64,000 nt of DNA, from NCBI GenBank assembly GCA_910588235.1, contig CAJUOQ010000003.1:24511-88510 (forward strand), written 5' to 3'. Each line of letters opens with the position of its first letter. Within the stretch, counting starts at the first letter, position 1. Under the pieces are notes generated by a model. It worked only from the letters and a program-made list of their open reading frames with translations. It searched no databases and was not told the origin of the DNA. The translations under genes and the position numbers were made by a program. This DNA comes from an uncultured Atopostipes sp. (GTDB lineage Bacteria > Bacillota > Bacilli > Lactobacillales > Carnobacteriaceae_A). Shown here in pieces: positions 8,126 to 16,616 of this stretch.

Positions 8126-8345
8126 TTCAGCTTTTTAAGACATTTTCCTCTATTCAGAACAAAAAGATAAAGTATTTTCAAGTTTCGCTTTACATTCTCT
8201 CAATTAAGACGTATACTTCTCTTTGTGGTAAATTTCTTAAGAAATTAATAGGTAGTTTTATTCATCATTTGTTTAAATTCCCTTTTTATTTTGACACGAA
8301 AAATATTACAAAAAAAGTGCAAAAAGCACATGGAGGAATTTAATA

Positions 8346-8546
8346 ATGAATAAAGGTACAGTGAAATGGTTTAACGCAGATAAAGGTTTTGGATTTATTG
8401 AACAAGAAAATGGCGAAGATTTATTCGCACACTTCTCAGCAATCCAAGCAGACGGGTTCAAAACATTAGAAGACGGCGAAAACGTTACTTTTGATATTGA
8501 ACAAGGCGACCGTGGACCACAAGCAACAAATATCCATAAAGCTTAA
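8346..8546 (+). CDS. Cold shock protein (CspA family)
   Basis: A 66-residue single OB-fold nucleic-acid chaperone with both RNP motifs: 'KGFGFIEQ' (RNP1) and 'DLFAHFSAI' (RNP2). Length and sequence are canonical. ATGGAGGAATTTAATA precedes the start. The preceding 8126-8345 is A/T-rich and without a gene, as expected for the long 5' leader of csp mRNAs. A small hairpin (GTGC aaaaa GCAC) lies just before the ribosome site and could affect translation with temperature (inference). Confidence 0.95.
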   Translation: MNKGTVKWFNADKGFGFIEQENGEDLFAHFSAIQADGFKTLEDGENVTFDIEQGDRGPQATNIHKA

Positions 8547-8558
8547 TTAACCAATAAA

Positions 8559-8646
8559 ATAAACCCTTCAGTGGTTAGATCAATTCTAACTTCTGAAGGG
8601 TTTTTAATTTTTTAAAACCACCGACTTGAAGATTGAGCCGGTGGTT
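8559..8646. repeat. Duplicated terminator block, copy 1
   Basis: Two hairpins in a row: AACCCTTCAG...CTGAAGGGTT (8561-8601, T-run after it, ends the csp transcript) and AACCACCG...CGGTGGTT (8615-8645, T-run on the plus side). The same two elements in the same order and spacing recur at 9469-9556. The second hairpin in each copy sits at the 3' end of a minus-strand gene. Confidence 0.65.
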
Positions 8647-8658
8647 GTTCTTTTTTAA

Positions 8659-9288
8659 CTATTCATTTTCGGTTGTTGTAGACTGTTCTGGTGAAAAGCG
8701 ATAAATTAAGAATTTTTCTTTTTTATCTTTTCGATCGGGGATAGTTATTTTATTGAGTAATTTAAAGGGTGTTTGCTTTTGTAAGTAGTGTTTATAGCCA
8801 TTTAGTGGATAATAAAGAATAAGATCTACGGTTCGAGGATGGTTTTTCAAAGAATGTAAAATATTCTGCACAACTTCTTCAAATATTTCTACGGAAAAAG
8901 GGTTGAAAAAGTAAAAGATATTCTCGTCTGGCCTAATTTCATATTGTTCAGCTAAACCATATTGAATATCTATATACCCAGGAATATCAGAAGCGTAATA
9001 ACGATAGGCTTTTTTATTGTCTAGCGCCTCATCTAGTGTTTGTTCATGTACTTCAATCCCAGTGACAGAAATGTGAAATTTATGATGTATATAAAAACTC
9101 ACTCGCCCTCGCCCAATACCAAAATCAACTACCTTGTCTTCCTGAGTCAAAGAATAAAACTCAAATAGTCTCTCCAAAGCTTTGTAAGGGGTTGATTCGC
9201 AACGGTTATAAGGAACATTCGGATCTTTCCATTCACGAATGCCTGCTGTTTTAATATTCAATTTTTGATCAAAAGTTTCTTCTATCAT
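8659..9288 (-). CDS. SAM-dependent methyltransferase-like protein
   Basis: The protein (about 209 residues from ATG 9288, or 215 from 9306) has a class I methyltransferase motif I, 'KVVDFGIGRGRVSFY' (about 52-66), followed by an acidic residue after the next strand ('VTGIEVHEQ'). A later 'NIFYFFNPFS' replaces the usual post-motif DPPY-like segment. The remainder is less conserved, so the substrate is unknown. AAAGGG lies 9 bases before the ATG at 9288. The gene is alone on the minus strand and convergent with csp. Confidence 0.65.
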   Translation of the reverse strand: MIEETFDQKLNIKTAGIREWKDPNVPYNRCESTPYKALERLFEFYSLTQEDKVVDFGIGRGRVSFYIHHKFHISVTGIEVHEQTLDEALDNKKAYRYYASDIPGYIDIQYGLAEQYEIRPDENIFYFFNPFSVEIFEEVVQNILHSLKNHPRTVDLILYYPLNGYKHYLQKQTPFKLLNKITIPDRKDKKEKFLIYRFSPEQSTTTENE

Positions 9289-9468
9289 TATTTCTTGCCC
9301 TTTCATTTAAGATAACTACCTCTAGTATAACATATTGGACGAACTTCTTTACTCTTACCAGAGCTTTCTTTCGACCACTAACGGTTTTCCTCTATTCCTT
9401 TATTCCTTTCACAAGTTATCTACTCCTCATACTTTCTGAAGGTATCCACCTGCTGTATTAAATAAAAC

Positions 9469-9556
9469 AAACCCTTCAAAAGCCAGTGCTGAACGAACCT
9501 TTGAAGGAAAATTTAATGTATTTTAAAATCACCGACTTGAACATTGAGCCAGTGGT
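9469..9556. repeat. Duplicated terminator block, copy 2
   Basis: It repeats the layout of 8559-8646: AACCCTTCA...TGAAGG, then 'TTTTAAAATCACCGACTTGA' and 'CATTGAGCCAGTGGT'. The second hairpin has lost pairing (TCACCG versus CAGTGGT). It lies at the 3' end of the next minus-strand gene. The rest of 9307-9468 holds nothing recognisable. Confidence 0.6.
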
Positions 9557-9564
9557 CTTTTATT

Positions 9565-10329
9565 TTATAATTGGTTTAAAGGGATACTTTGATTTAACTC
9601 GCCCTGAAATAATTTATAATAAGTGATATAGGCAATGAACCCAAATTCATCTAACGTCGTTTGGTTTTCTTTTTTCTTATTCAGCAGGCGTTGAATGTCT
9701 TCCGTCACGTCTTCTTTGCCTATGTAAAAAGTGATTTCAAAAGCTTTTTCCACTTTAAATTGCAGTTCACTTTCCTCTGCTGTCGTTGATTTCATTTTCT
9801 TTTTCGCAAATGTATTGACTGCTTGGACGACTTTCTCGCCCATCTCTTCGATATCGCGTTCATACGGAACGATGCGGATGCCATTAAAGACCACCGCAAA
9901 ATAAGGGTTTGTCGTAAACAATGCCCGCATATACATATGATCATGTTCCAGACGTTGAATCCCGAAATAAGTAAAAGGTTTAACAACAGCTGGACGATTA
10001 GAAAATAAGGTGATTTCAAAATCCATGGCTTGACCAAACTTATTATTCATGCCGATCTTATTTGGTTCTGTCACTTTTTGAGTTACTTCCAGCGTATTAT
10101 TTACTAGAATTTTATGAACACCAGGCATATATTGTAAAACAGCTTCTTGTAACTCTTTTTCCGTATTCGACGTTAAGGGCATTTGAGTGAAGCGAATCAG
10201 CCCGCCTGCTGTCTTTTGATCTTGCTCAATAGAAAGTTCCCCTTTGCGCCATTGAACTTTCACTTCAAACTGTCCCCCAAACATATCTACATAATCTTGT
10301 AAAACATTTAAATGTAAATGATTATTCAT
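9565..10329 (-). CDS. Hypothetical protein, 254 aa
   Basis: A soluble, mixed alpha/beta protein without membrane segment or signal peptide. AAAGGAGGC lies shortly before the ATG, so the start is well supported. Stretches such as 'KVQWRKGELSIEQD', 'FEITLFSNRPAVVKPFTYFG' and 'LDEFGFIAYITYYKLFQG' do not match any family I can name. It stands alone between the methyltransferase-like gene and the antiporter gene, all on the minus strand but with a terminator upstream. Function unknown. Confidence 0.7.
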   Translation of the reverse strand: MNNHLHLNVLQDYVDMFGGQFEVKVQWRKGELSIEQDQKTAGGLIRFTQMPLTSNTEKELQEAVLQYMPGVHKILVNNTLEVTQKVTEPNKIGMNNKFGQAMDFEITLFSNRPAVVKPFTYFGIQRLEHDHMYMRALFTTNPYFAVVFNGIRIVPYERDIEEMGEKVVQAVNTFAKKKMKSTTAEESELQFKVEKAFEITFYIGKEDVTEDIQRLLNKKKENQTTLDEFGFIAYITYYKLFQGELNQSIPLNQL

Positions 10330-10416
10330 AACTGCCTCCTTTATGATTTCAGCACTCTCATTTTAAGTCAGCGTGTGAAAGATAGCAATAAGTGTTTGAC
10401 AAACAAGCAGTCAAAA

Positions 10417-10446
10417 AGCAGAAGCCCTGATGACTTCTGCTCTGTT
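10417..10446 (-). terminator. Terminator of the antiporter gene
   Basis: AGCAGAAG/CTTCTGCT stem (10417-10424 and 10434-10441), followed on the minus strand by TTTTTG. It lies 11-40 bp beyond the antiporter stop. Confidence 0.8.
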
Positions 10447-10457
10447 CTATCTATTTT

Positions 10458-12080
10458 TTATTCTTCTTCGTCCTCATCTACTCGGGGGAACGCTAAATCA
10501 TCTTCCACTTTAATGAGGATGACTTTATCGCCTTTCAAGATTCTTGTATCCCCTACAGGAACGATAATATTGTGCGTGTTCCGTTGAATCATGATGATGA
10601 GACGATTAGAAGGTAATTTCAAATCTTTAATTTGTTGATTTTCCCATTCATGACCACTGGGGATGATCGTTTCGATTAGATCTTGTCCACTTTGGTCAAA
10701 ATGACGTTCGCCTCCAAGGACAATCACATCATTTTCTTGTAAAACAGTCTGCCCTCGTGGCACCACCGTTTTCCCATCACGTTCAATTTTAGCGACAATA
10801 AAGTCAAAAGTCAGATTTAAATCTTTTACTTTACGCCCAATTAAAGCACTCTCTGGGTAGATTTTTGTTTCTAAGAAGCCGATTTCAGCTTTACTTTGGT
10901 AATAGTTGAAGGTACTTAAAACCGTATCGTTAGGGTCTAACATATCCCAACGGTCAGCTGCGTATGGCATAATTGAACCTTGAATCAAGGCCGAAAGTAC
11001 ACTCACACCAAACACGATATGATAAACATCGACTGAAATATCTGCTCCACTATTGACGGCCATGATCGCAAACGCGATCGCTGCCGCTCCACGAATCCCC
11101 GCGAGTGAGATTAAATTCAATTGATTTTTCTTCAGATTAAACGGTAACATCAGCCCATAAACCGCAACCGGACGAGCAATCAACGTTAAGAATAACATAA
11201 TCGCTAAAGCCATCGGGAATGTCTGAATGAAACTTGTAAAGTCAGACAATAGTCCTAAAATGAAAAAGAGACCGATCTGCATGATTTCAGTAAAACCATC
11301 ATAGAAAAAGATAATATCTCGTTTCCCTTTAAATTCTTGATTTCCGAGATAAATACCTAAAATATAAAGCGCTAGATAACCATTTCCTCCAAGAAAATCT
11401 GCGGCACCATAAGTAATCAGCATGGCTGCAGCCATAAAGACGGCATAAAGACCATCTGCTTCAAACGTCAAATTCGTTAGCATTTTCCCAATAACAAAGG
11501 CAAAAACAGCACCAATCCCAATTCCGAGCGCAATTTGAGATAAGATTAATAACGGAACAGAAACATCTGAACCAATAATAATTGATAGAAAGACCATCGT
11601 CATCGTATAAGCGGCCGGGTCGTTGGAACCACTCTCTAGCTCAAGTAAAGAAGCCGTATTGTATTTGAGGTTCAAATTTTTCGAACGTAAAATATTCGAG
11701 ACACTTGCATAGTCTGTCGACCCAATAATCGAACCAATTAGCAGCCCTTCCCACAAGCCAAAGCCTAGAACGAAATGACTAAATAACCCTGTAATCAAAG
11801 CTGTAGCAACCACCCCTAAAGAACTCAGGATGATCGACTCCTTCGCCACCGGCTTTGCCATATTCCAATTCGTCCCAAAACCACCATAGAACATAATCAC
11901 CATCAGAGCTACAGTAGCAAAATTGTCAGCGAACACAAAATTCTCAAATTCGAGACCTAAGGCACCAAAGCCCATCCCTAACACAATAAACAATAATAAC
12001 GCAGGCACTCCATGCTTATTCGAAAAACGAATCGCAAGCAGTGCTAGAATAAAAATAAAACCAATCATTAAATAATTCAT
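10458..12080 (-). CDS. CPA1-family cation/proton antiporter with TrkA-C domain (NhaP2/CvrA-like)
   Basis: A 540-residue integral membrane antiporter. About 12 hydrophobic segments fill residues 1-390 and include the CPA1 ion-binding signature 'LELESGSNDPAAYTM' (Asn-Asp pair near 150). A cytoplasmic RCK_C/TrkA-C regulatory domain follows ('LIGRKVKDLNLTFDFIVAKI', 'LQENDVIVLGG'). The C-terminus has a second nucleotide/ion-sensing-like stretch and an acidic end. Relatives exchange K+ or Na+ for protons and help with pH and osmotic balance. TrkA-C domains can bind c-di-AMP in Gram-positives (family knowledge). I saw no c-di-AMP riboswitch upstream. Confidence 0.88.
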   Translation of the reverse strand: MNYLMIGFIFILALLAIRFSNKHGVPALLLFIVLGMGFGALGLEFENFVFADNFATVALMVIMFYGGFGTNWNMAKPVAKESIILSSLGVVATALITGLFSHFVLGFGLWEGLLIGSIIGSTDYASVSNILRSKNLNLKYNTASLLELESGSNDPAAYTMTMVFLSIIIGSDVSVPLLILSQIALGIGIGAVFAFVIGKMLTNLTFEADGLYAVFMAAAMLITYGAADFLGGNGYLALYILGIYLGNQEFKGKRDIIFFYDGFTEIMQIGLFFILGLLSDFTSFIQTFPMALAIMLFLTLIARPVAVYGLMLPFNLKKNQLNLISLAGIRGAAAIAFAIMAVNSGADISVDVYHIVFGVSVLSALIQGSIMPYAADRWDMLDPNDTVLSTFNYYQSKAEIGFLETKIYPESALIGRKVKDLNLTFDFIVAKIERDGKTVVPRGQTVLQENDVIVLGGERHFDQSGQDLIETIIPSGHEWENQQIKDLKLPSNRLIIMIQRNTHNIIVPVGDTRILKGDKVILIKVEDDLAFPRVDEDEEE

Positions 12081-12395
12081 AAAAACCCCTTTCTAATGAG
12101 TGAATATTTGAAATCTTTTCTGAAAATATGACAAATGAATAAAAAACGAAGACAGCATCTGATCGCTTGTTTAAGTCTAGTGAGAGGATGTGAAAGTATT
12201 CACCATGGTCTACATATAGTGCTTTTTAGGTATTCGTCTAAGAATAGCTTTGAAGAGCTTTTTTCTTTCTTAATATATTGTAGCATATTTTTATATTACC
12301 TACGAAATAACGAGATATTTTCTATTTTTATTCTCTAGGTTCTTTTTTGCATCACTGCAGATCGATAATTCCGGTACCTTCCTGCTAGAACAACG
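12081..12395. other. Intergenic region upstream of the antiporter gene
   Basis: This gap of about 315 bp contains, on the minus strand, a possible promoter -10 (TACAAT in 'tatgctacaatat' near 12280) and a leader of roughly 180 nt to the antiporter start. I looked for ydaO-type (c-di-AMP) and other potassium-linked riboswitch signatures and saw none. A plus-strand open frame here (12135-12338) has no ribosome site and is not supported. Confidence 0.4.
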
Positions 12396-12428
12396 CCGCG
12401 GGACGATAACCTCTTTATCTTCCCGCGG
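12396..12428 (-). terminator. GC-rich hairpin after the cupin gene
   Basis: CCGCGGGA (12396-12403) pairs perfectly with TCCCGCGG (12421-12428) around a 17-nt loop. The following T-run on the minus strand is poor, but the position 12 bp after the cupin stop suits a terminator. Confidence 0.6.
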
Positions 12429-12440
12429 AGCACTTCCCCA

Positions 12441-12944
12441 TCATTTTTCAGTATCTCGAGTTAAATATTTGATAACTTCTTGATGTTCCGGGTAATCCTT
12501 TAATAATTTTGCGGTTGAAAATAATTCAAAATCTTCATAGGTAAAACCAGGTCCACACATACAACTCACTACAGAAAAACCATTCGCGACTTCTACCGAA
12601 GAACCAAAAATAACGCCTGCAGGAACTCGATACTGTAAGCGAGGTCCTTCTGGCAAATCGATCCCCAGCTCCACCGTTTCATAAGCGCCACTCGGGTGAA
12701 TCATATGTATAGTTAGTGGTGCTCCGGCATGGAAATACCAAATTTCATCGACAGTTAAACGATGAAAATGTGACGGGTTCAAATGCTCGAGTAAAAAGTA
12801 AATACTTGTGTAAAGTTTTCGATCCACTCCATCTATAGCTTTGGTTGATTGGTCATTCTCATACACTTCGCGAAAATATCCTCCCTCCACATGTGGTGCT
12901 AAGTTTAATTTTTTTACCCAATCGGCGGCTGTTTGTTTTTGCAT
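12441..12944 (-). CDS. Cupin-fold DUF985 family protein
   Basis: A 167-residue member of the DUF985 (Cupin_5) family. Markers are 'LAPHVEGGYFREVYEN' at the N-terminus, 'SIYFLLEHLNPSHFHRLTVDEIWYFHAG' with the cupin metal-type residues (His, His and Glu), and 'VPAGVIFGSSVE'. The end contains 'CMCGPGFTYEDFEL', which is typical of the family. The biological role is not established. AAAGGGAAAGGACAAATAAAA precedes the start. It is probably monocistronic, as a terminator separates it from the DUF488 gene. Confidence 0.85.
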   Translation of the reverse strand: MQKQTAADWVKKLNLAPHVEGGYFREVYENDQSTKAIDGVDRKLYTSIYFLLEHLNPSHFHRLTVDEIWYFHAGAPLTIHMIHPSGAYETVELGIDLPEGPRLQYRVPAGVIFGSSVEVANGFSVVSCMCGPGFTYEDFELFSTAKLLKDYPEHQEVIKYLTRDTEK

Positions 12945-12980
12945 TTTTATTTGTCCTTTCCCTTTAATGTTATAAAAATA

Positions 12981-13022
12981 AAACTCTCCTCACTTCAACA
13001 TCTCTGCAAAGGAGAAGAGTTT
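12981..13022 (-). terminator. Terminator of the DUF488 gene
   Basis: AAACTCT(t)CTCCTT pairs with AAGGAGAGTTT across a 15-nt loop, with a T-rich stretch on the minus strand. Confidence 0.75.
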
Positions 13023-13038
13023 CTCAAAAAATGAAGGA

Positions 13039-13410
13039 CTAATCCTCCAATTTATGATGACGAAGCCATTCTCTTAAGACAACGGCTTGATTGTTTTCAC
13101 GATCTTTCGCCCCGTAAAGCAGGGTGACATTTTGATTTTGTAATTCTTTTTTAACCTCTGCGACAAAATCATCCGCTGCCTCGTTTTCTGATAATTCATG
13201 CAAGTATTTTTTACGAAAATCATTGAATTTATCTTCCTCGTGCCCGAATTCTTTCCGGATTTCAGTTGAAGGCGCAATCTCTTTTGGCCAAGCATCATAA
13301 TCTAAATCTTCTTTTTTAATCCCGCGAGGCCACATCCGATCGACTAATACACGGTAACCGTCCTCTTTTTCCACTTCGTCATATGTGCGTTTCAATTTAA
13401 TCTCATACAT
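13039..13410 (-). CDS. DUF488 family protein (YeaO-like)
   Basis: A 123-residue protein with the DUF488 hallmarks 'GYRVLVDRMWPRGIKKEDL' (about 18-37) and 'VTLLYGAKDRENNQAVVL' (about 95-112). The conserved Arg/Asp/Trp-Pro-Arg-Gly motif is intact. The family is widespread and of uncertain biochemical function, and some members have been linked to stress or metal conditions. A ribosome site (AAGAAGGAACC) precedes the ATG. It is transcribed alone, ending in the terminator at 12981-13022. Confidence 0.85.
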   Translation of the reverse strand: MYEIKLKRTYDEVEKEDGYRVLVDRMWPRGIKKEDLDYDAWPKEIAPSTEIRKEFGHEEDKFNDFRKKYLHELSENEAADDFVAEVKKELQNQNVTLLYGAKDRENNQAVVLREWLRHHKLED

Positions 13411-13664
13411 AAAGGTTCCTTCTTTCTTTTGAATTTTCTTATTTAATGTCCATTGTGCCGCTCATAACGACTTTATTATAAAACAAGGACCAAAGAAATT
13501 CAGATAATAACCTTTCATTTTTAGCACTCATTAAAACATGAGTCACTGACTACCCTCTTCCAAGGTTGATCGTACCTGGACAGTTCAAAGTGTGTGTTAT
13601 TATTCTTTGTATTTTTCGTTATAATAATACAAATGAAACGAAAGAACTGTGGAGGGAGATAGCT

Positions 13665-14745
13665 ATGTATAAACCACCTCAATTGAATAAAGGAGATCGT
13701 GTGGCGATTGTCAGTCTTTCAAACGGAATATTGGGCGAGGATTTTTTCCAATCATCAGTTGGATATGGGTGTAGAGCGCTTAAAATCATTAGATCTTCAC
13801 CCTATTTTTATGCCAAATGCTTTAAAAGGCATGGCGTATCTGAAAGAAAATCCCAAAGCTAGAGCTGAAGATTTAAAAACAGCCTTCGCGGATGCGACGA
13901 TCAAAGTTCTTATTTGTGCCATTGGCGGAGAGGATACGTTTAGATTACTGCCTTATTTATTAAACGATGAAGCCTTTTTGCATCATGTGAAAAACACCCC
14001 TAAACTATTTACGGGTTTTTCGGATACTACCGTCAATCACTTAATATTTTATAAACTCGGAATGACCAGCTATTACGGTCCAAATTTTTTAAATGATTTG
14101 GCTGAGCTCGATCATGAAATGTTACCTTATACGACGCAGACTTTTAAATCTTTTTTAAAAAATCCTTCAATAACAAAGATTTCACCTAGTGAGGTTTGGT
14201 ATGAAGAAAGAACCGACTTTTCTGAAGAAGCCATCAATATGTCGCGTACTCGTCACCCTGAACAACATGGCTACGAAGCTTTAAGAGGTATGGGAACAGT
14301 ATCTGGGCAACTGCTTGGAGGCTGCTTAGAAAGTTTATACGATTTACTAAAAGGCGCCCGATATCCCGAAGAAAAAGCCCTTGCTCAAAAGTATAAAATT
14401 TTTCCAAAGATTGCGGAATGGCAAGATAAAATCTTATTTATTGAAACAAGTGAAGAAACAGCGACACCTGATCATTTTGAACAAATGCTTGAAGCATTGA
14501 ATGACCTAGGAATTTTTGAAGTGGTTAAAGCCATCATCGTCGGCAAACCACAAAATGAAAGATATTATCAAGAGTATAAAAAGGTATTGGTTCGAGTAAC
14601 TGAACCCGCTCAAACACCCATTTTGTATAACCTTAACTTTGGCCACGCTTATCCAAGAACCATTCTACCTTATGGTCTTGAGGCACAAATTAATTTCGAT
14701 ACCCTCGAGTTTTCAATTACAGAGCCTTTATTTCAACCTGAATAA
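13665..14745 (+). pseudogene. S66 (LD-carboxypeptidase) family peptidase, broken by a 1-bp frameshift
   Basis: The gene starts at ATG 13665 behind GGAGGGAGATAGCT and reads 'MYKPPQLNKGDRVAIVSLSN..GEDF', the normal start of an S66 (LD-carboxypeptidase/MccF-like) protein. It then leaves frame at the T6 run 13742-13747. The other frame continues 'NHQLDMGVERLKSLDLHPIF' to the end at 14745, including the 'AIGGEDTFRLLPY' segment that precedes the Ser nucleophile region and 'GFSDTTVNH'. Removing one T joins both parts into about 359 residues. Members trim murein tetrapeptides or hydrolyse microcin-type compounds. The break is either a true phase-variable/inactivating mutation or a homopolymer sequencing error. 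The rest of the gene is intact, so the lesion is recent or artificial. Confidence 0.85.
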
Positions 14746-14759
14746 TTTAATCAAATCAT

Positions 14760-14796
14760 GTCTACTCCTATTTTACTTGAGTAGACCTGATTTTTT
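14760..14796 (+). terminator. Terminator after the S66 peptidase gene
   Basis: GTCTACTC (14760-14767) / GAGTAGAC (14779-14786), then T6. The following 14797-15060 shows no gene. Confidence 0.85.
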
Positions 14797-15060
14797 GTCC
14801 ATTGGCTTAAAATAAAATTATAATTTCTAATAAAAAGAGAGAGAGTTTACCTATCATATAAGAACCATGATCATGCTAAATATTGCATGCAAATGTATTC
14901 ATATTAAAAAAGCATAATCGTTTTTTTAAAAGTGCTTATTCATTTAGTATCTGCATTCTTTGACCTCAGCCTCTATTTTTTCAAATGTTCGCAGTTTTCT
15001 GACAAGCTAAGGCCAGTTACTTAAAAATTCTTCTATTTTTCCAACTTTGCACACCTTTTT

Positions 15061-16182
15061 CTACATAAGTGTTTTCGAAATTTCTGCTTGTTCTATAAAC
15101 AAAGGATTCTGTGGTTGAATCTTAGCGGCTTCGAGCATCGTGTCGTAAGCTGCTTGGTGCTCCTTCAGTGTTCTTAAACTATTCGCTTTATGAAACATAA
15201 AATCGGTACGTTTGGGATATTTTGTTAGCAATTCATCCATCAATGCGACCGCTTCTTCATGGCGCCCTAATTCACGCAAGTAGTTGGAGCGATGATAGTC
15301 AAAATAGTAGTCGCTTGTTTTAGACGCTCCCAGCTTGAAATATGCCAACGCCTCCGCCACTTTTCCCTGCCTTCTGTTTAAATTCGCTAAATAAAAGGCG
15401 AATTGTGTATCCTTTTCTAACCCTTTTTCAAAGTAGTAATGAGCAGCTTTGACTTCCTCTAACCTTTCATAAACAGATCCTAAATAATACAATTTTTGTA
15501 AGCTATCCGGCAGTTTATAGAGCTTCACTAATGCTTCCGTTAAACGTTCTTCACGCATGAGTTGGCGAATTTCTGTGTCATCCTCTTGATCAGTTCCTTC
15601 TAAAATTCTCTGTACATCCGTTTGGTTTCTTTCGAGCGCATATTGCACCGCCGATTTATTTTCAAAATCAATCGCATGAACATCTGCCCCATAGGCGACT
15701 AATTCACGGATAATTTCTTGATATAAAAATCCACCATCTCCTAAAACAACGGCTTCCAATAATGCCGACCAGCCTAAACGATTTTGATGGTTCACTGGTA
15801 CGCCATAATCAAGCACCATTTGGACCGCTTTTAGATAGCCCTTTTCACTTGAAGGGAGTAAGGCTGTGCCACCAAAACGGTTGACTTGTGTAGGATCCGG
15901 TTTAGCTGAAATTAAAACAGAAAAGACTTGATCAAAGCCATTCGCAGCAGCTGCGACAAAAGGCGACAGATGATTCACATCTTTTTGATTCGGATCAAAG
16001 CCAGCCTCTAGTAAAATAGTAGTTAACGCCAAGTTATTTTGCAGCACCGCAACCATTAAGGGCGTTTGGCCCTGGTCGTTTACGACTACATGTAAATTAT
16101 TTTTATCTAATGTTTGAACTAGTTGAGTCACTGTTTCCACATCATTATTCTCTACCGCTTTTAAAAATTTCGTATCCATCAT
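15061..16182 (-). CDS. Ankyrin-repeat plus TPR-like protein
   Basis: A 373-residue soluble protein. Residues about 1-190 form roughly five ankyrin repeats (for example 'QGQTPLMVAVLQNNLALTTIL', 'LGWSALLEAVVLGDGGFLYQ'). Residues about 205-373 form TPR-type helical pairs ('YYLGSVYERLEEVKAAHYYF', 'AFYLANLNRRQGKVAEALAYF', 'MFHKANSLRTLKEHQAAYDTM'). Both halves are protein-protein interaction scaffolds and there is no catalytic motif. It is the last host gene before the prophage. Ankyrin-TPR combinations are uncommon in lactic acid bacteria. Partner and role are unknown. ATG at 16182 and the next codon (ATG) are alternative starts. Confidence 0.8.
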   Translation of the reverse strand: MMDTKFLKAVENNDVETVTQLVQTLDKNNLHVVVNDQGQTPLMVAVLQNNLALTTILLEAGFDPNQKDVNHLSPFVAAAANGFDQVFSVLISAKPDPTQVNRFGGTALLPSSEKGYLKAVQMVLDYGVPVNHQNRLGWSALLEAVVLGDGGFLYQEIIRELVAYGADVHAIDFENKSAVQYALERNQTDVQRILEGTDQEDDTEIRQLMREERLTEALVKLYKLPDSLQKLYYLGSVYERLEEVKAAHYYFEKGLEKDTQFAFYLANLNRRQGKVAEALAYFKLGASKTSDYYFDYHRSNYLRELGRHEEAVALMDELLTKYPKRTDFMFHKANSLRTLKEHQAAYDTMLEAAKIQPQNPLFIEQAEISKTLM

Positions 16183-16276
16183 TGAATTCCGCTCCTCTTC
16201 TATTTTTTCCTATCATTCGAATTTTTTCCATGGACAAGTTCTGAACGATTTCTTCGGTTTCAAAGAAAATAGTGCT

Positions 16277-16312
16277 AAAAAAGAGATACTATTTTTACAT
16301 AATATCTCTTTT
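16277..16312. terminator. Bidirectional hairpin, probably the original guaA terminator
   Basis: AAAAGAGATA / TATCTCTTTT with A/T tracts on both sides. If the prophage is removed, this hairpin lies about 150-180 bp downstream of the guaA stop on the minus strand, a normal place for its terminator. That role is inferred. Confidence 0.5.
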
Positions 16313-16399
16313 CGCTCATTTTTTATTTTTTAACAGATGCTTTGTGCGTTTCTATTCACTTGACTCAACAAAAGGTAGCTAATATGTTAAATAATTTAA

Positions 16400-16413
16400 T
16401 AGTATCAAAATAG
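16400..16413 (+). repeat. Integrase arm-like site outside the left att repeat
   Basis: TAGTATCAAAATAG is identical for 14 bp to the arm-like site at the right prophage end (53887-53900). The distance from its first base to the att core is exactly 60 bp on both sides, but this copy lies on the host side of attL. Confidence 0.5.
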
Positions 16414-16459
16414 AGCCACCTGCTAATCAAAACATTGTTATACCAATAAGTATAAGAGT

Positions 16460-16478
16460 TTTGCAATTATTCCCACTC
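16460..16478 (+). repeat. attL core
   Basis: TTTGCAATTATTCCCACTC matches 53947-53965 except for one base. Read on the minus strand it spells the last codons of guaA (I-E-W-E-stop, here with TAA), showing that the phage att site imitates the end of guaA. Confidence 0.88.
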
Positions 16479-16581
16479 AATAACTAGACACTTTCATATT
16501 ATGACAAACCCTATCATGCTAATCTTTAAAATTTTATTTAAACGTACATTTCGTGTATTTTACACCAATAAAATAGTTTTG

Positions 16582-16600
16582 AGTATCAAAATAGTATCAA
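16582..16600 (+). promoter_or_regulatory. Integrase arm-type site, left end
   Basis: AGTATCAAAATAGTATCAA is identical to 53888-53906 and in the same orientation, about 100 bp inside attL. Matching sites near both prophage ends but away from the core are typical of arm binding sites of tyrosine integrases. It also sits just before the first prophage gene. Confidence 0.6.
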
Positions 16601-16616
16601 AAAGGAGTAATCAAAT

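Noticed and set aside
8113..8343. 76-codon open frame before csp
   Set aside because: Lies in the csp leader, A/T-driven composition and no ribosome site.
12081..12395. c-di-AMP riboswitch before the antiporter
   Set aside because: No conserved ydaO core seen on the minus strand.
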